Part shown: positions 33,588 to 41,755 of the stretch, one piece after another | How positions within the stretch are numbered: position 1 is the first letter of the stretch | Layout: every line of letters begins with the position of its first letter | NCBI GenBank assembly: GCA_963627915.1 | Contig: CAVGCY010000067.1 | Span: forward strand, 47,683 to 111,682 | DNA from: CALACW01 sp963627915 | Lineage (GTDB): Bacteria > Bacillota > Clostridia > Oscillospirales > Acutalibacteraceae | Direction of reading: 5' to 3' | DNA: 64,000 bases | The notes under the pieces: generated by a model | The model's input: the letters and a program-made list of their open reading frames with translations, nothing else | Told to the model about the DNA's origin: nothing | The model's database searches: none | Translations under genes and position numbers: made by a program

Positions 33588-35036
33588 ATGGAACAATTGT
33601 ACGCTGTCATGAAGAAAGCGCTCGATAAACGAAATATTACCATGTATAAGTTTGCCGATATCACAAAAACGGATCGCTCTTTTCTTACGAAAATGCTTAA
33701 AGGGCAAAGAAGCATGACGGTTGAACGGCTTAACGAACTGATTCAATCTATAGAGCCTGCCGTTACTGCCGATGAAAGCGATGAGATAAGGTTTGCATAT
33801 ATAGATATGAATTTCGGTATCGATAAATTCAACGATTATATGAACCTTCTTGTGTTAAATGAAAATAACTGCGAACCGGCAAAGTCCGATTTTAAAAATT
33901 CGATTGATATGATTGCCGACTTCAGGGAGAATACGACGGGCTTCGGTTCTCATACAGAGCTTATAAAAATTTTATACGCGGCGGCATATAAAATATGTTC
34001 GGCCGAAAACAAACGTATATATACAAATATAGACGCTTCGCTATCCGCTGATATTTTCGATTATATAAAGGAAAAAAACGGTATCGGGGATGTTGATATA
34101 AAGCAGATTATAAATTCGGATTCCGATCTTAATTATTCAAGAATTATCGACTTCGCGTTTAAATTCATGACAAAAGGCTACAATATATATTACTCCGGTT
34201 CGGTGCAACAGAACTCGGATGAAATAAATGTTATTTTTCCGTATTATTTTATTACGGACGAGATTTGCATATTTGCCGACGCAAATTTAGCGTGCGGATA
34301 TGTTGAAAAAAATAAAAAGGTTGCCGACATATATGCGAAGCGAATAGCAGACCAGACGCGTAAGATGACAAAAATAGTTACGATTACTCAGGATATTATG
34401 GAAACGAAAAAATGGGTTTCCGGACGATTCAAATACAAGGACAGAGCCGAAACAATTCTGGAATTCTTTTTCTGTGCGCCGCTCTTCATGACTCTTGACA
34501 TGGGATATCAAATTACGAAGAATGAATTGCCGAACCGCGAATATTTGATAAACGTTGCGTACGAGCACTATCAGATGATGAAGGAATCTCTTAAATATGC
34601 ATATAATATTGTATCATATGAAGGTGTACGCAATTTTACCGACTTAGGCATGGTATCATATTTACCTGAGGAATGCATCGTCCCGCTTAAACCGGAAAGC
34701 CGTATCGAGGTATATAAAAAAGCAATTGAATATTACCGATGCGACAATAAGCATTTATTTATAGCAAGACCGAACATTTTTAAGAATAAGGTGCAGCTTG
34801 AAATTACGGACAAATATTCCGATCGCAAACATATTATATCAAACATGTACGGATATGTAACAAATTTCGTCGGCAATTCGATGATTTCAATAAACGATAC
34901 GGATATTAATAACGAATTGCTGGACTTTCTATGTTATCTCACAGTTTCGCCGTACTTTTATTCCAAGGAGGAATCGCTCGATATTCTTCGCGGCGAAATA
35001 AAACGGCTTGAGTATATGACGGAGAGTAACTCTTAA
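33588..35036 (+). CDS. HTH (XRE-like) protein with large C-terminal domain
   Basis: A 482-residue protein. The first 55 residues (KALDKRNITMYKFADITKT, then DRSFLTKMLKGQRSMTVERL) form an XRE/Cro-type helix-turn-helix. The remaining 430 residues are mixed alpha/beta, rich in Tyr, Ile, Asn and Lys, without a recognised domain or membrane helix; the organisation suggests a DNA-binding sensor. GGAAGGTGAG precedes the ATG; an in-frame GTG at 33579 lies inside that site and is less likely. The gene has its own promoter and a shared convergent terminator. Its target is unknown. Confidence 0.75.
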   Translation: MEQLYAVMKKALDKRNITMYKFADITKTDRSFLTKMLKGQRSMTVERLNELIQSIEPAVTADESDEIRFAYIDMNFGIDKFNDYMNLLVLNENNCEPAKSDFKNSIDMIADFRENTTGFGSHTELIKILYAAAYKICSAENKRIYTNIDASLSADIFDYIKEKNGIGDVDIKQIINSDSDLNYSRIIDFAFKFMTKGYNIYYSGSVQQNSDEINVIFPYYFITDEICIFADANLACGYVEKNKKVADIYAKRIADQTRKMTKIVTITQDIMETKKWVSGRFKYKDRAETILEFFFCAPLFMTLDMGYQITKNELPNREYLINVAYEHYQMMKESLKYAYNIVSYEGVRNFTDLGMVSYLPEECIVPLKPESRIEVYKKAIEYYRCDNKHLFIARPNIFKNKVQLEITDKYSDRKHIISNMYGYVTNFVGNSMISINDTDINNELLDFLCYLTVSPYFYSKEESLDILRGEIKRLEYMTESNS

Positions 35037-35048
35037 ATAAAAAAATAC

Positions 35049-35078
35049 GGGGACGCTTCATCTTCAGAGGCCGTCCCC
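35049..35078. terminator. Convergent terminator (HTH gene / murC)
   Basis: GGGGACG / CGTCCCC stem with a 16-base loop. On the minus strand it is followed by TATTTTTTT, a good terminator for murC. Confidence 0.7.
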
Positions 35079-35083
35079 GCCGT

Positions 35084-36460
35084 TTATTTTAAATCCTCAA
35101 TTATCAATTTTGCCGCTTTATAAATATCTCCGCAGCCGAGAGTTATTACAAGGTCGCCCTTTTCGGCAATGCTTTCAACGTAATCGGCAACCTCCCTGAA
35201 CGTATTAAACCATACGCTTGCCGGAATCAGGGCCGCCAGATCCGACGTGTGAATGCCGTACGTGTTTTTTTCCCTTGAACCCATTATTTCGGTCATAACG
35301 ACCTTATCGGGGATTTTCAGAACCTCGGCAAAATCGTTTAACAGCATTGCCGTTCTGGAATAGGTAAACGGCTGGAATACAGCGATAACGCGTTTGTAAT
35401 CGAGCTTTTTCGCGGCCTCAAGGGTTACTTTTAATTCCCTGGGATGATGAGCATAGTCGTCGCATACGGTTATTCCCTTATACGTTCCGAGATTTTCAAA
35501 TCTTCTGCCCGCGCCCTTGAAGTCGGATATTTCCTTTACGGCAGTTTCAACATCGCAGCCTGCGTAAACGCTCGAAGCAAGAGCCGCAAGAGAATTGTAA
35601 ACGTTATGATCTCCCGGTACGTTCAGTATGACGTGCCCTTTTTTTTCTCCTTTATAATAAACGTCGTACTCGGGGTACGCGCCCTTCCTGTCCGATATAA
35701 GCTCGGCGCGCCACATGCATTTCTCGCCTAAACCGAAGGTGATAAACTCCTTGTTTTTATCCGCCATGTCGTTTATTGCGTCGCACGTGTTTTTGTCGTC
35801 AAGGTTATAAATAACCGTATCTGCGCTGTCGGCGAATTTTGTAAACGAATTTTTCAGATTCTCCATAGTTTTGAAAAATTCCATGTGATCCGCGTCGATG
35901 TTCAGAATTACGGCGCATCTGGGCGACATCTGCAGAAAAGTGTTTTTATATTCGCATGATTCGCATACGAATATATCGCTTTTGCCGACTATTCCGTTAG
36001 TGCCGGTATACGGAAGCTTTCCTCCGATTACGGCGGACGGGTCAAGGCCCGATTCTATCAATATCTGCGCGGTCATCGAAGTAGTCGTCGTTTTTCCGTG
36101 AGTTCCGCATATGCCGATACAGTTTTTATATCTTCTCGACAGTGCGCCGAGTATTTTTGAACGTTCAAACGTCGGTATTTCGCTTTCCCTTGCGGCTGCA
36201 AGCTCAGGATTGTCGTCCATTATCGCCGCCGTGTGCACTATCATTTGTGCGCCCTCGATATTTTCGGCTCTCTGTCCCATTGTAACGGGTATTCCCAGAG
36301 AGCGTATTCTGTCGAGAGTGTCGCTCTCGTTATTGTCCGAGCCTGAGAGAATGTAGCCTTCGCTGTGAAGAATTTCGGCTATCGGGCACATACCCGAGCC
36401 TCCGATTCCGATAAAATGTATTCTTTTTACCTTTGAAAGAATTTCGTCCGCTTCATACAT
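35084..36460 (-). CDS. murC: UDP-N-acetylmuramate--L-alanine ligase
   Basis: A 458-residue Mur ligase adding L-Ala to UDP-MurNAc in peptidoglycan precursor synthesis. IHFIGIGGSGMCPIAEIL near the N-terminus, the ATP-binding GICGTHGKTTTTS (about 115-127), NIDADHMEF, GRRFENLG and DDYAHHPRE are MurC hallmarks. The ATG at 36460 follows GGGAGCGG; an alternative ATG at 36481 overlaps the stop of the upstream gene (TAATG). Either start implies coupling with the PHP phosphatase gene. Confidence 0.96.
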   Translation of the reverse strand: MYEADEILSKVKRIHFIGIGGSGMCPIAEILHSEGYILSGSDNNESDTLDRIRSLGIPVTMGQRAENIEGAQMIVHTAAIMDDNPELAAARESEIPTFERSKILGALSRRYKNCIGICGTHGKTTTTSMTAQILIESGLDPSAVIGGKLPYTGTNGIVGKSDIFVCESCEYKNTFLQMSPRCAVILNIDADHMEFFKTMENLKNSFTKFADSADTVIYNLDDKNTCDAINDMADKNKEFITFGLGEKCMWRAELISDRKGAYPEYDVYYKGEKKGHVILNVPGDHNVYNSLAALASSVYAGCDVETAVKEISDFKGAGRRFENLGTYKGITVCDDYAHHPRELKVTLEAAKKLDYKRVIAVFQPFTYSRTAMLLNDFAEVLKIPDKVVMTEIMGSREKNTYGIHTSDLAALIPASVWFNTFREVADYVESIAEKGDLVITLGCGDIYKAAKLIIEDLK

Positions 36461-36480
36461 AATTATATCCGCTCCCTGCA

Positions 36481-37296
36481 TTATTCGATAGGTATTTCAA
36501 CAGGACTTCTGCGCTGGAAAAGAACCGTGGATTTGAATCCCGCCTCGAGCGCCGCCTCGTACGCGTGCTTTATGCCGACGCCTATATCCTTTGCAAAATG
36601 CGCGTCCGAGCCCACGCTGATAAGCCTGCCGCCCAGCTCCTTAAATCTTTTGACTGTCTGCGTTTCGGGGGAAAGTCTGTTGATGGGCTGGCGAAGTCCG
36701 GCCGTATTGATTTCGAGCGCAATATCCTTTTCGGCGGCAAGCTTCAATATCTCGTCGACTTTATCTTTATAATCGTTAATATCAATCATGATATTATTTC
36801 TTGCATAAAAATATCTGAACGGATACGTAAGGTGAGTCAGCACGTCGAATCCGCCCCATTCGAGCATATTCAGCTCCTCGTCGAAATATTCGTTGATTTC
36901 CGCCTTTATATCCATGCCCGTAAAATCTTCAATATAATAAAAGTCGGTTTTGTTCCTCAGGTTATGCACCGAGCCGAGTATGACGTCGAATTTCTGAGAC
37001 GCGATTATCTTTTCGCTCGTTTCCGTATCATAGCCGCACTCGCCGAGTTCTATTCCGTTTAAAATCAGCAGCTTTCCGTAAAACGCGCTTTTAGCTTTTG
37101 CGACTTCAAAAAAAGCCTGTCTGACGCTCCTGTCAAAATTATCTTTGTAAAAAGCGTCGACTTCGCAGTGGTCGGTAAAGGCAATCGCACGCAGACCTTT
37201 GTTTACCGCCGTTTCGCACATGTACATCGGGCTGTGATTGCCGTCAAACGAGTTGTCCGTATGATTGTGCATATCTATTATATTTTTAAATTCCAT
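36481..37296 (-). CDS. PHP-domain phosphatase, histidinol-phosphatase-like
   Basis: A 271-residue PHP phosphoesterase of the HisJ/HisK type. Metal-binding motifs are in place: DMHNHTDNSFDGNHSP, AFTDHCE, GSVHNL, EINT and GSDAH. Histidinol phosphatase activity is possible, but no other his gene is nearby, and related PHP enzymes act on other sugar or nucleotide phosphates. AAAGGTG precedes the ATG at 37296; a TTG at 37314 lies within the same site. It is transcribed into murC. Confidence 0.85.
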   Translation of the reverse strand: MEFKNIIDMHNHTDNSFDGNHSPMYMCETAVNKGLRAIAFTDHCEVDAFYKDNFDRSVRQAFFEVAKAKSAFYGKLLILNGIELGECGYDTETSEKIIASQKFDVILGSVHNLRNKTDFYYIEDFTGMDIKAEINEYFDEELNMLEWGGFDVLTHLTYPFRYFYARNNIMIDINDYKDKVDEILKLAAEKDIALEINTAGLRQPINRLSPETQTVKRFKELGGRLISVGSDAHFAKDIGVGIKHAYEAALEAGFKSTVLFQRRSPVEIPIE

Positions 37297-37341
37297 ATAT
37301 CTTTCACCTTTCAAAAAGAGTATAGCATAAAATCACGCTTA

Positions 37342-37370
37342 TTTACAATATTTTTTAAAAATTATATACT
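37342..37370 (+). promoter_or_regulatory. Sigma-A promoter of ispE
   Basis: TTTACA at 37342-37347, 17-base spacer, TATACT at 37365-37370. Confidence 0.7.
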
Positions 37371-37428
37371 AACGGGAAAAAATATGATAAAATAAGCTTA
37401 TCAAATGAAAAAAGAACGGAGAATCAGA

Positions 37429-38295
37429 ATGAAAATAACGGCAAACGCCGCGGGTAAAATAAATCTTCTCCTCGATCTCACCGGAGTTCTCGATAACGGA
37501 TACCATTGCATTTATACGGTAATGCAGTCGATTTCCGTTTTCGATAAGGTTACCGTCGAAAAAACATCCGACGGTAAAATAACGCTCGGATGCGACAGGG
37601 AGTTTATTCCTTCGGATTCAAAAAATACGGCGTATAAAGCGGCGCAGGCTTTTTTTAACGTTTCCAAAATAACGAATCCCGGCATAAAAATATTTATCAA
37701 TAAGAATATTCCGTGTCAGGCGGGTATGGGCGGAGGAAGCGCGGACGCAGCCGCCGTGCTTGTAATATTAAACGAGATGTTTTCGTCGCCCTTTACAATC
37801 GACGGGCTGTGCAAAATCGGCGAGACGATAGGCGCGGATATTCCGTTCTGCATAAAGGGCGGATGCGCGCTGTGCCTAAACATAGGCGAGGTTATCGCGC
37901 CTTTGCCGAGCGCGAAGCTTTACGCTGTCGTTGTAAAGCCTTCGCAGAACATTTCAACGAAAACGGCATATGAAAATTTCGATTCTCTCGAGCAGGTAAG
38001 GCATCCCGACAATAACAGATTTCTTTATGCCGCGGCGCACTCCGATTACCGCGACATGTGCCGTTACGGCGCGAACGTGTTTGAACAGGCGGTCGAGGTT
38101 TACGACAGAGCGGATATTAAATCGATAATGCGTTCAAACGGCGCGGGACTTTCCATGATGACGGGAAGTGGCTCGGCAGTGTTCGGTCTGTTCGACGACG
38201 AGAACAAGGCGCAGAGGTGCTTTGAGTTTTTAAAAACAAAATATAAAGAGGTTCTTTTTTCAAAATTTACCGAAAAATCGATTTTTATTGAATAA
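37429..38295 (+). CDS. ispE: 4-diphosphocytidyl-2-C-methyl-D-erythritol kinase
   Basis: A 288-residue GHMP kinase of the methylerythritol-phosphate route to isoprenoids. AAGKINLLLDLTGVLDNGYH at the N-terminus, the ATP-binding PCQAGMGGGSADAAA, GADIPFCIKGGCAL and MTGSGSAVFG agree with IspE. CGGAGAA precedes the ATG at 37429; an upstream in-frame ATG at 37405 has no such site. spoIIR follows after a hairpin. Confidence 0.95.
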   Translation: MKITANAAGKINLLLDLTGVLDNGYHCIYTVMQSISVFDKVTVEKTSDGKITLGCDREFIPSDSKNTAYKAAQAFFNVSKITNPGIKIFINKNIPCQAGMGGGSADAAAVLVILNEMFSSPFTIDGLCKIGETIGADIPFCIKGGCALCLNIGEVIAPLPSAKLYAVVVKPSQNISTKTAYENFDSLEQVRHPDNNRFLYAAAHSDYRDMCRYGANVFEQAVEVYDRADIKSIMRSNGAGLSMMTGSGSAVFGLFDDENKAQRCFEFLKTKYKEVLFSKFTEKSIFIE

Positions 38296-38307
38296 AATGC
38301 CTTTGAA

Positions 38308-38339
38308 GCGTTCATCTTTACGGTGAACGTATTTTTTTT
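38308..38339 (+). terminator. Hairpin between ispE and spoIIR
   Basis: GCGTTCATC / GGTGAACGT stem (two G-T pairs) with five-base loop and eight Ts. The spoIIR ribosome-binding site follows at once, so spoIIR expression needs read-through or a promoter inside ispE. Confidence 0.7.
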
Positions 38340-38352
38340 CGGAGGCTTTGTC

Positions 38353-39033
38353 ATGAACATAAAAAACAATCTGTCATTTATAAAAAACAGTCTTTCGTTT
38401 TCGGATTCCGTTACTCAAAAGCAGAAAATCCGTAATATGATTTTAGCTTCGGTCATTTCGTTCGCGTTTTTATTATGCATTCAGTTTTTGCAGTTCGTAA
38501 CAGACTGCCGCGAGATAAGAACGGACGTGCTCAGGCTTCACGTAATAGCAAATTCCGACGCGGATATCGACCAGAATGTAAAATTGAAGGTACGCGACGC
38601 GGTTCTTGCAAAGGGCGCGAAAATTTTTGACGGGAGCGTAAATGTCGAAAACGCAAGGGAGAAGCTGATTCCGGAGCTTTCGGAGCTTGAAAACGAGGCG
38701 AACAGCGTACTTAAGGAAAACGGCTTTGAATACTGTGCGAAGGTGAATTTGAAAAATGAATACTTTCCCGTAAGGGAGTATGAAAATTTCACGCTCCCTT
38801 CGGGCAGATACATGTCGCTTACCGTAACGCTCGGCGGCGGAGAGGGGAGAAACTGGTGGTGCGTAATGTTTCCGCCTCTGTGTCTGCCCGCGGCGGAGGA
38901 TAAGCAGAGCGTATACGACGCCGTGTTCTCTCAGGAAGAGGCAAGTATAATAGAAAATAAATCAAAATATAAAATCAAATTCAAAATTCTCGAGTGGACG
39001 GATGAAATTATCGAAAAACTGCGCTCAAAATAA
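38353..39033 (+). CDS. spoIIR: Stage II sporulation protein R
   Basis: A 226-residue secreted signalling protein that in Bacillus is made under sigma-F in the forespore and triggers SpoIIGA to process pro-sigma-E in the mother cell. After a membrane/signal segment (about residues 30-52) the family motif LRLHVIANSDADIDQNVKLK is present, followed by VRDAVL, YFPVREY, LPSGRYMSL and WWCVMFPPLCLP. CGGAGG precedes the ATG at 38353; a GTG extension to 38323 covers the terminator. Confidence 0.95.
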   Translation: MNIKNNLSFIKNSLSFSDSVTQKQKIRNMILASVISFAFLLCIQFLQFVTDCREIRTDVLRLHVIANSDADIDQNVKLKVRDAVLAKGAKIFDGSVNVENAREKLIPELSELENEANSVLKENGFEYCAKVNLKNEYFPVREYENFTLPSGRYMSLTVTLGGGEGRNWWCVMFPPLCLPAAEDKQSVYDAVFSQEEASIIENKSKYKIKFKILEWTDEIIEKLRSK

Positions 39034-39154
39034 CATAATTTAACATAAATAATAAATTAAGATTTATTTCCCAGTAAAATCGACCCTGATTTGTAAAGGA
39101 AAATTTTCCCTTGCATAATTGATTAATTCCCATGAATATACAATTGCATTTAAG

Positions 39155-39284
39155 GTTCAAATCTGCCCGAAAAAATGTTCAAAACTCTGTTCAGAAAGTT
39201 CAAAACTTTACATCAGTAAGGACTAAAATGCAATTTTTTTGAACCAAACGGGGAACTTTTGAACATTTTGAACAGAGTTTTAAA
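39155..39284. repeat. Symmetrical cluster of GTTCAA motifs
   Basis: In a gene-free stretch (39034-39626) there are four forward GTTCA(A) motifs at 39155, 39177, 39189 and 39198, and three reverse TTGAAC motifs at 39239, 39259 and 39268. AAAACTCTGTTCA (39181-39193) is exactly mirrored by TGAACAGAGTTTT (39269-39281), with GTTCAAAA/TTTTGAAC nested inside. The inner pairs are spaced 9 bases on both arms. It could be an operator cluster or a long RNA hairpin. The rest of the stretch is AT-rich with nothing gene-like. Confidence 0.6.
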
Positions 39285-39514
39285 CAATTTAAAGATTTTT
39301 GCTTTACAGCGGAACAAAAATGTATATTGTGCAAAACTTTCTGTATACCGTTTTATAAATTTTGCATATCGTCAAAAATTTCTGTATATTATGAATTTCA
39401 TTTCAAAAACAGACCGGTTTTGGTCTTGAAAATCGTTTTTTTGCTCATTTGCGGATATGTTCCGTTCCGTTTTAAATTTTTAAAACGCAGTCGTAAAAAA
39501 TATATCAAAAATTC

Positions 39515-39543
39515 TTGACTATCATTATTTTGCATGATATAAT
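39515..39543 (+). promoter_or_regulatory. Strong sigma-A promoter of rplU-prp-rpmA
   Basis: TTGACT at 39515-39520, 17-base spacer, perfect TATAAT at 39538-39543. The leader of about 75 bases before rplU is GC-rich and may hold an L21-type autoregulatory structure; this was not modelled. Confidence 0.85.
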
Positions 39544-39626
39544 CTGTTTGCCGCTTGTACCGGGCTTTATTTTCAAGTGGATTTTTCCCGCCCGCCGCAG
39601 CGAGACTTTATAAGGAAGGTAAATCA

Positions 39627-39938
39627 ATGTACGCAATTATCGAGACCGGCGGAAAGCAGTACAAGGTTGAGAACGGCTCCGTTCTTTTCATTGAAAAGCT
39701 TGACGTTGAGGCAGACAGCGAAGTAGTTTTTGACAAGGTTATTGCCGTTGGCGCCGATGACGGCATCAAGGTAGGCGCTCCCTATGTTTCGGGCGCAACC
39801 GTAACGGCTAAGGCTCTCAAGAACGGCAAGGGCAAGAAGATTACCGTTGCCACTTACAAGGCTAAGAAGAACGAGAAGCGCAAGATGGGTCACAGACAGC
39901 CCTACACCAAGATTGAGATCGCTTCGATCAACGCTTGA
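39627..39938 (+). CDS. rplU: 50S ribosomal protein L21
   Basis: A 103-residue L21 starting MYAIIETGGKQYKVE, with the C-terminal basic motif KMGHRQPYTKIEI. It binds 23S rRNA. AAGGAAGG precedes the ATG at 39627. Its stop codon overlaps the start of prp (TGATG), and rpmA follows, the order conserved across Firmicutes. Confidence 0.98.
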   Translation: MYAIIETGGKQYKVENGSVLFIEKLDVEADSEVVFDKVIAVGADDGIKVGAPYVSGATVTAKALKNGKGKKITVATYKAKKNEKRKMGHRQPYTKIEIASINA

Positions 39939-40252
39939 TGACAAAGGTCGTATTTAAGAACCGTAACGGTATTCCGAACGGATTTACGCTGAGCGGACAT
40001 GCCGGAGCCGGGGACGCAGGGTACGATATCGTATGCTCGGCGATTTCTTCGGCGGCGTATATGACCGCCAATATGCTCACTGAAATTTTCAATGAAAATA
40101 TTACGGCGGACATTGGGGACGGTTTTATGTCGATCACGCTATCGGACGGGGCTTCACCCGTCGCCTCGGATATACTCAGGGGCTTTAAGCTCCACATGGA
40201 GCAGCTCTGCGGGCAGTATCCGGACTTTATCAAAATTACTACGGAGGTGTAA
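39938..40252 (+). CDS. prp: Ribosomal-processing cysteine protease Prp
   Basis: A 104-residue Prp (YsxB family), the cysteine protease that removes the N-terminal extension of L27. The catalytic pair is visible in GHAGAGDAGYDIVCSAIS (His and Cys). It starts at the ATG overlapping the rplU stop and ends three bases before the L27 start, placing enzyme and substrate in one transcript. Confidence 0.96.
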   Translation: MTKVVFKNRNGIPNGFTLSGHAGAGDAGYDIVCSAISSAAYMTANMLTEIFNENITADIGDGFMSITLSDGASPVASDILRGFKLHMEQLCGQYPDFIKITTEV

Positions 40253-40255
40253 GTT

Positions 40256-40534
40256 ATGCTTAAAGTAAACATTCAGCTCTTCGCTCATAAAAAGGGAATG
40301 GGTTCAACCCGTAACGGCCGTGATTCCGAATCAAAGAGACTCGGAGTTAAGCGCGCTGACGGTCAGGCTGTTAACGCCGGCACCATTCTTGTTCGTCAGA
40401 GAGGAACTCACATCCATCCCGGCGAGAATGTAGGCAAGGGTTCGGACGATACTCTTTTCGCTCTTGTTAACGGTACCGTTAAGTTCGAGCGTTTAGGCAA
40501 AGACCGCAAAAAGGTCAGCGTTTACGAAAACTGA
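40256..40534 (+). CDS. rpmA: 50S ribosomal protein L27 with cleavable N-terminus
   Basis: A 92-residue L27. The first ten residues, MLKVNIQLFA, form the Firmicutes-type extension that Prp cuts before HKKGMGSTRNGRDSES, exposing the mature N-terminus that reaches the peptidyl-transferase centre. ACGGAGG precedes the ATG. The presence of prp immediately upstream supports obligatory processing. Confidence 0.98.
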   Translation: MLKVNIQLFAHKKGMGSTRNGRDSESKRLGVKRADGQAVNAGTILVRQRGTHIHPGENVGKGSDDTLFALVNGTVKFERLGKDRKKVSVYEN

Positions 40535-40550
40535 TTTAACTTGACTGAAA

Positions 40551-40590
40551 AACGCCCCGAGGCACATGGCTTTGGGGCGTTGATTTTTTT
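40551..40590 (+). terminator. Terminator of rplU-prp-rpmA
   Basis: AACGCCCC / GGGGCGTT stem with extra pairing near the loop, then a run of Ts. Confidence 0.88.
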
Positions 40591-40593
40591 TAT

Positions 40594-41268
40594 TCAGTTT
40601 AATTCAATGTCATAATAGACTTTTTTGTCTGTTATAAAATTTAATTCATATTCTATTTCGATTTTCTGTGCGCCGTCCGGAATCTGATAGTACAGATATC
40701 CGTCCGCTTCTCTGCCGGCGGAGAGCTCGTCTCCGTTGAATCTTTCATCACCCCAGTATGGGTCGTCGGCAGGCTTGTTATCGGCGTAACATTTAAAATC
40801 ACCCGAATTAACAAATACGTCGGATGTTCCCGTATTTTTCGCTTCCGCAAATACTCTTATATATTTATAACCGCTGTCGGGTTTGCTGAATTCCGAATAT
40901 CCGGTCCACACCTCGGCTGATTTGATTGTTATTTCAAGATTACCGTCGGTGAAGCTGTCGCCGACTTTTAATCTTTGATTTTCATTTTTCTTTGTTGTTG
41001 TTACGACGGCTTGTTCATTTTTTGTGACAGACTGGGAATCGTTATTTGCTTTGTCATTGGTTTTTCCGGAGGATAATGCGGATGTAATAATGAAAAGAAG
41101 AATAACGATCAGAACCCAAAACCACCAGCGTTTGTATATTTTCTTTTTCTTTTTGTTTTCGGACTGAACAGGATTTTGAGACGGCTGCGCCGCTGTAAAG
41201 TTATACCCGCACTCCGGGCAGAATTTAAGTGAATCGGAAATTTCTTTTTTGCATGACGGACAAATCAT
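40594..41268 (-). CDS. Zinc-ribbon membrane protein with DUF4352 domain
   Basis: A 224-residue protein: N-terminal zinc ribbon (MICPSCKKEI, then KFCPECGYNF), a Lys-rich linker, one transmembrane helix (about 51-70, WWFWVLIVILLFIITSAL), a Ser/Asn/Lys linker and a DUF4352-type beta-sandwich (VGDSFTDGNLEITIKSAEV, YKYIRVFAEAKNTG). Such proteins are usually surface or stress-related with unknown ligands. GGAG precedes the ATG at 41268. It is divergent from the XRE regulator at 41369, with TTGACA-like promoter sequence around 41320-41297 on the minus strand. Confidence 0.85.
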   Translation of the reverse strand: MICPSCKKEISDSLKFCPECGYNFTAAQPSQNPVQSENKKKKKIYKRWWFWVLIVILLFIITSALSSGKTNDKANNDSQSVTKNEQAVVTTTKKNENQRLKVGDSFTDGNLEITIKSAEVWTGYSEFSKPDSGYKYIRVFAEAKNTGTSDVFVNSGDFKCYADNKPADDPYWGDERFNGDELSAGREADGYLYYQIPDGAQKIEIEYELNFITDKKVYYDIELN

Positions 41269-41337
41269 TTTTTTGACTCCTTTTTTTATAGATTGGTTAT
41301 ATAGATATGATGTAAATGTCAATACGCCTGATGTGAT

Positions 41338-41364
41338 GTATTATCATTATTTCGGTGATAATAC
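41338..41364. promoter_or_regulatory. Palindromic operator before the XRE gene
   Basis: GTATTATCA at 41338-41346 and TGATAATAC at 41356-41364 are a perfect 9-bp inverted repeat with a 9-base gap, ending 5 bases before the XRE start. It covers a TATTAT that may be the -10 of that gene, fitting autorepression by the adjacent Cro-like protein. Confidence 0.55.
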
Positions 41365-41368
41365 TTAT

Positions 41369-41599
41369 ATGAAAAAATATTATGAAAAGCTTAGAGAACT
41401 TAGAGAAGATAATGATTTAAAACAGAGCGATATCGCACGCGTACTCGGAACAACCCAACAGGTATATTCAAGATATGAAAACGGAATTAACGAAATGCCG
41501 GTAAGGCATCTTGTAACGCTTTGCAGATTTTACGGTGTAAGCGCGGATAGTGTTCTCGGTCTTGATAAAAATGACAGCAAAAGAGAAATTAACTTATAA
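41369..41599 (+). CDS. XRE/Cro-type transcriptional regulator
   Basis: A 76-residue single-domain helix-turn-helix protein: LRELREDNDLKQSDIARVLG, then TTQQVYSRYENGINEMPVR and LCRFYGVSADSVLGL, typical of the Cro/CI family. The ATG at 41369 follows CGGTGATA; a longer in-frame extension to 41249 covers the divergent gene's start and the operator, and is rejected. It probably controls itself and the divergent DUF4352 gene through the palindrome at 41338. Confidence 0.88.
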   Translation: MKKYYEKLRELREDNDLKQSDIARVLGTTQQVYSRYENGINEMPVRHLVTLCRFYGVSADSVLGLDKNDSKREINL

Positions 41600-41703
41600 G
41601 GATTACGTATGTTTTTTTGTTATCGTTAAATATAACCGAAAATCAATATTGCCCGGATGTGTAAATTCGGTAGATTTTTTATCGTTTTTAATTGAAATTT
41701 TTG

Positions 41704-41732
41704 TTTACATTCTGCGAATTAAGTGGTAAAAT
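41704..41732 (+). promoter_or_regulatory. Sigma-A promoter of nifJ
   Basis: TTTACA at 41704-41709, 17-base spacer, TAAAAT at 41727-41732. Transcription from here gives a leader of about 225 bases that contains the repeat at 41756-41915. Confidence 0.65.
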
Positions 41733-41755
41733 AATTTTTGGTGTATTTTTAACCT

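Noticed and set aside
39327..39518. A 63-residue open frame before rplU
   Set aside because: No ribosome-binding site, low-complexity AT-rich composition, and it ends against the rplU promoter.
41249..41368. N-terminal extension of the XRE regulator
   Set aside because: The extension covers the divergent promoter and operator and shows no similarity to the family; the ATG at 41369 has a ribosome-binding site.
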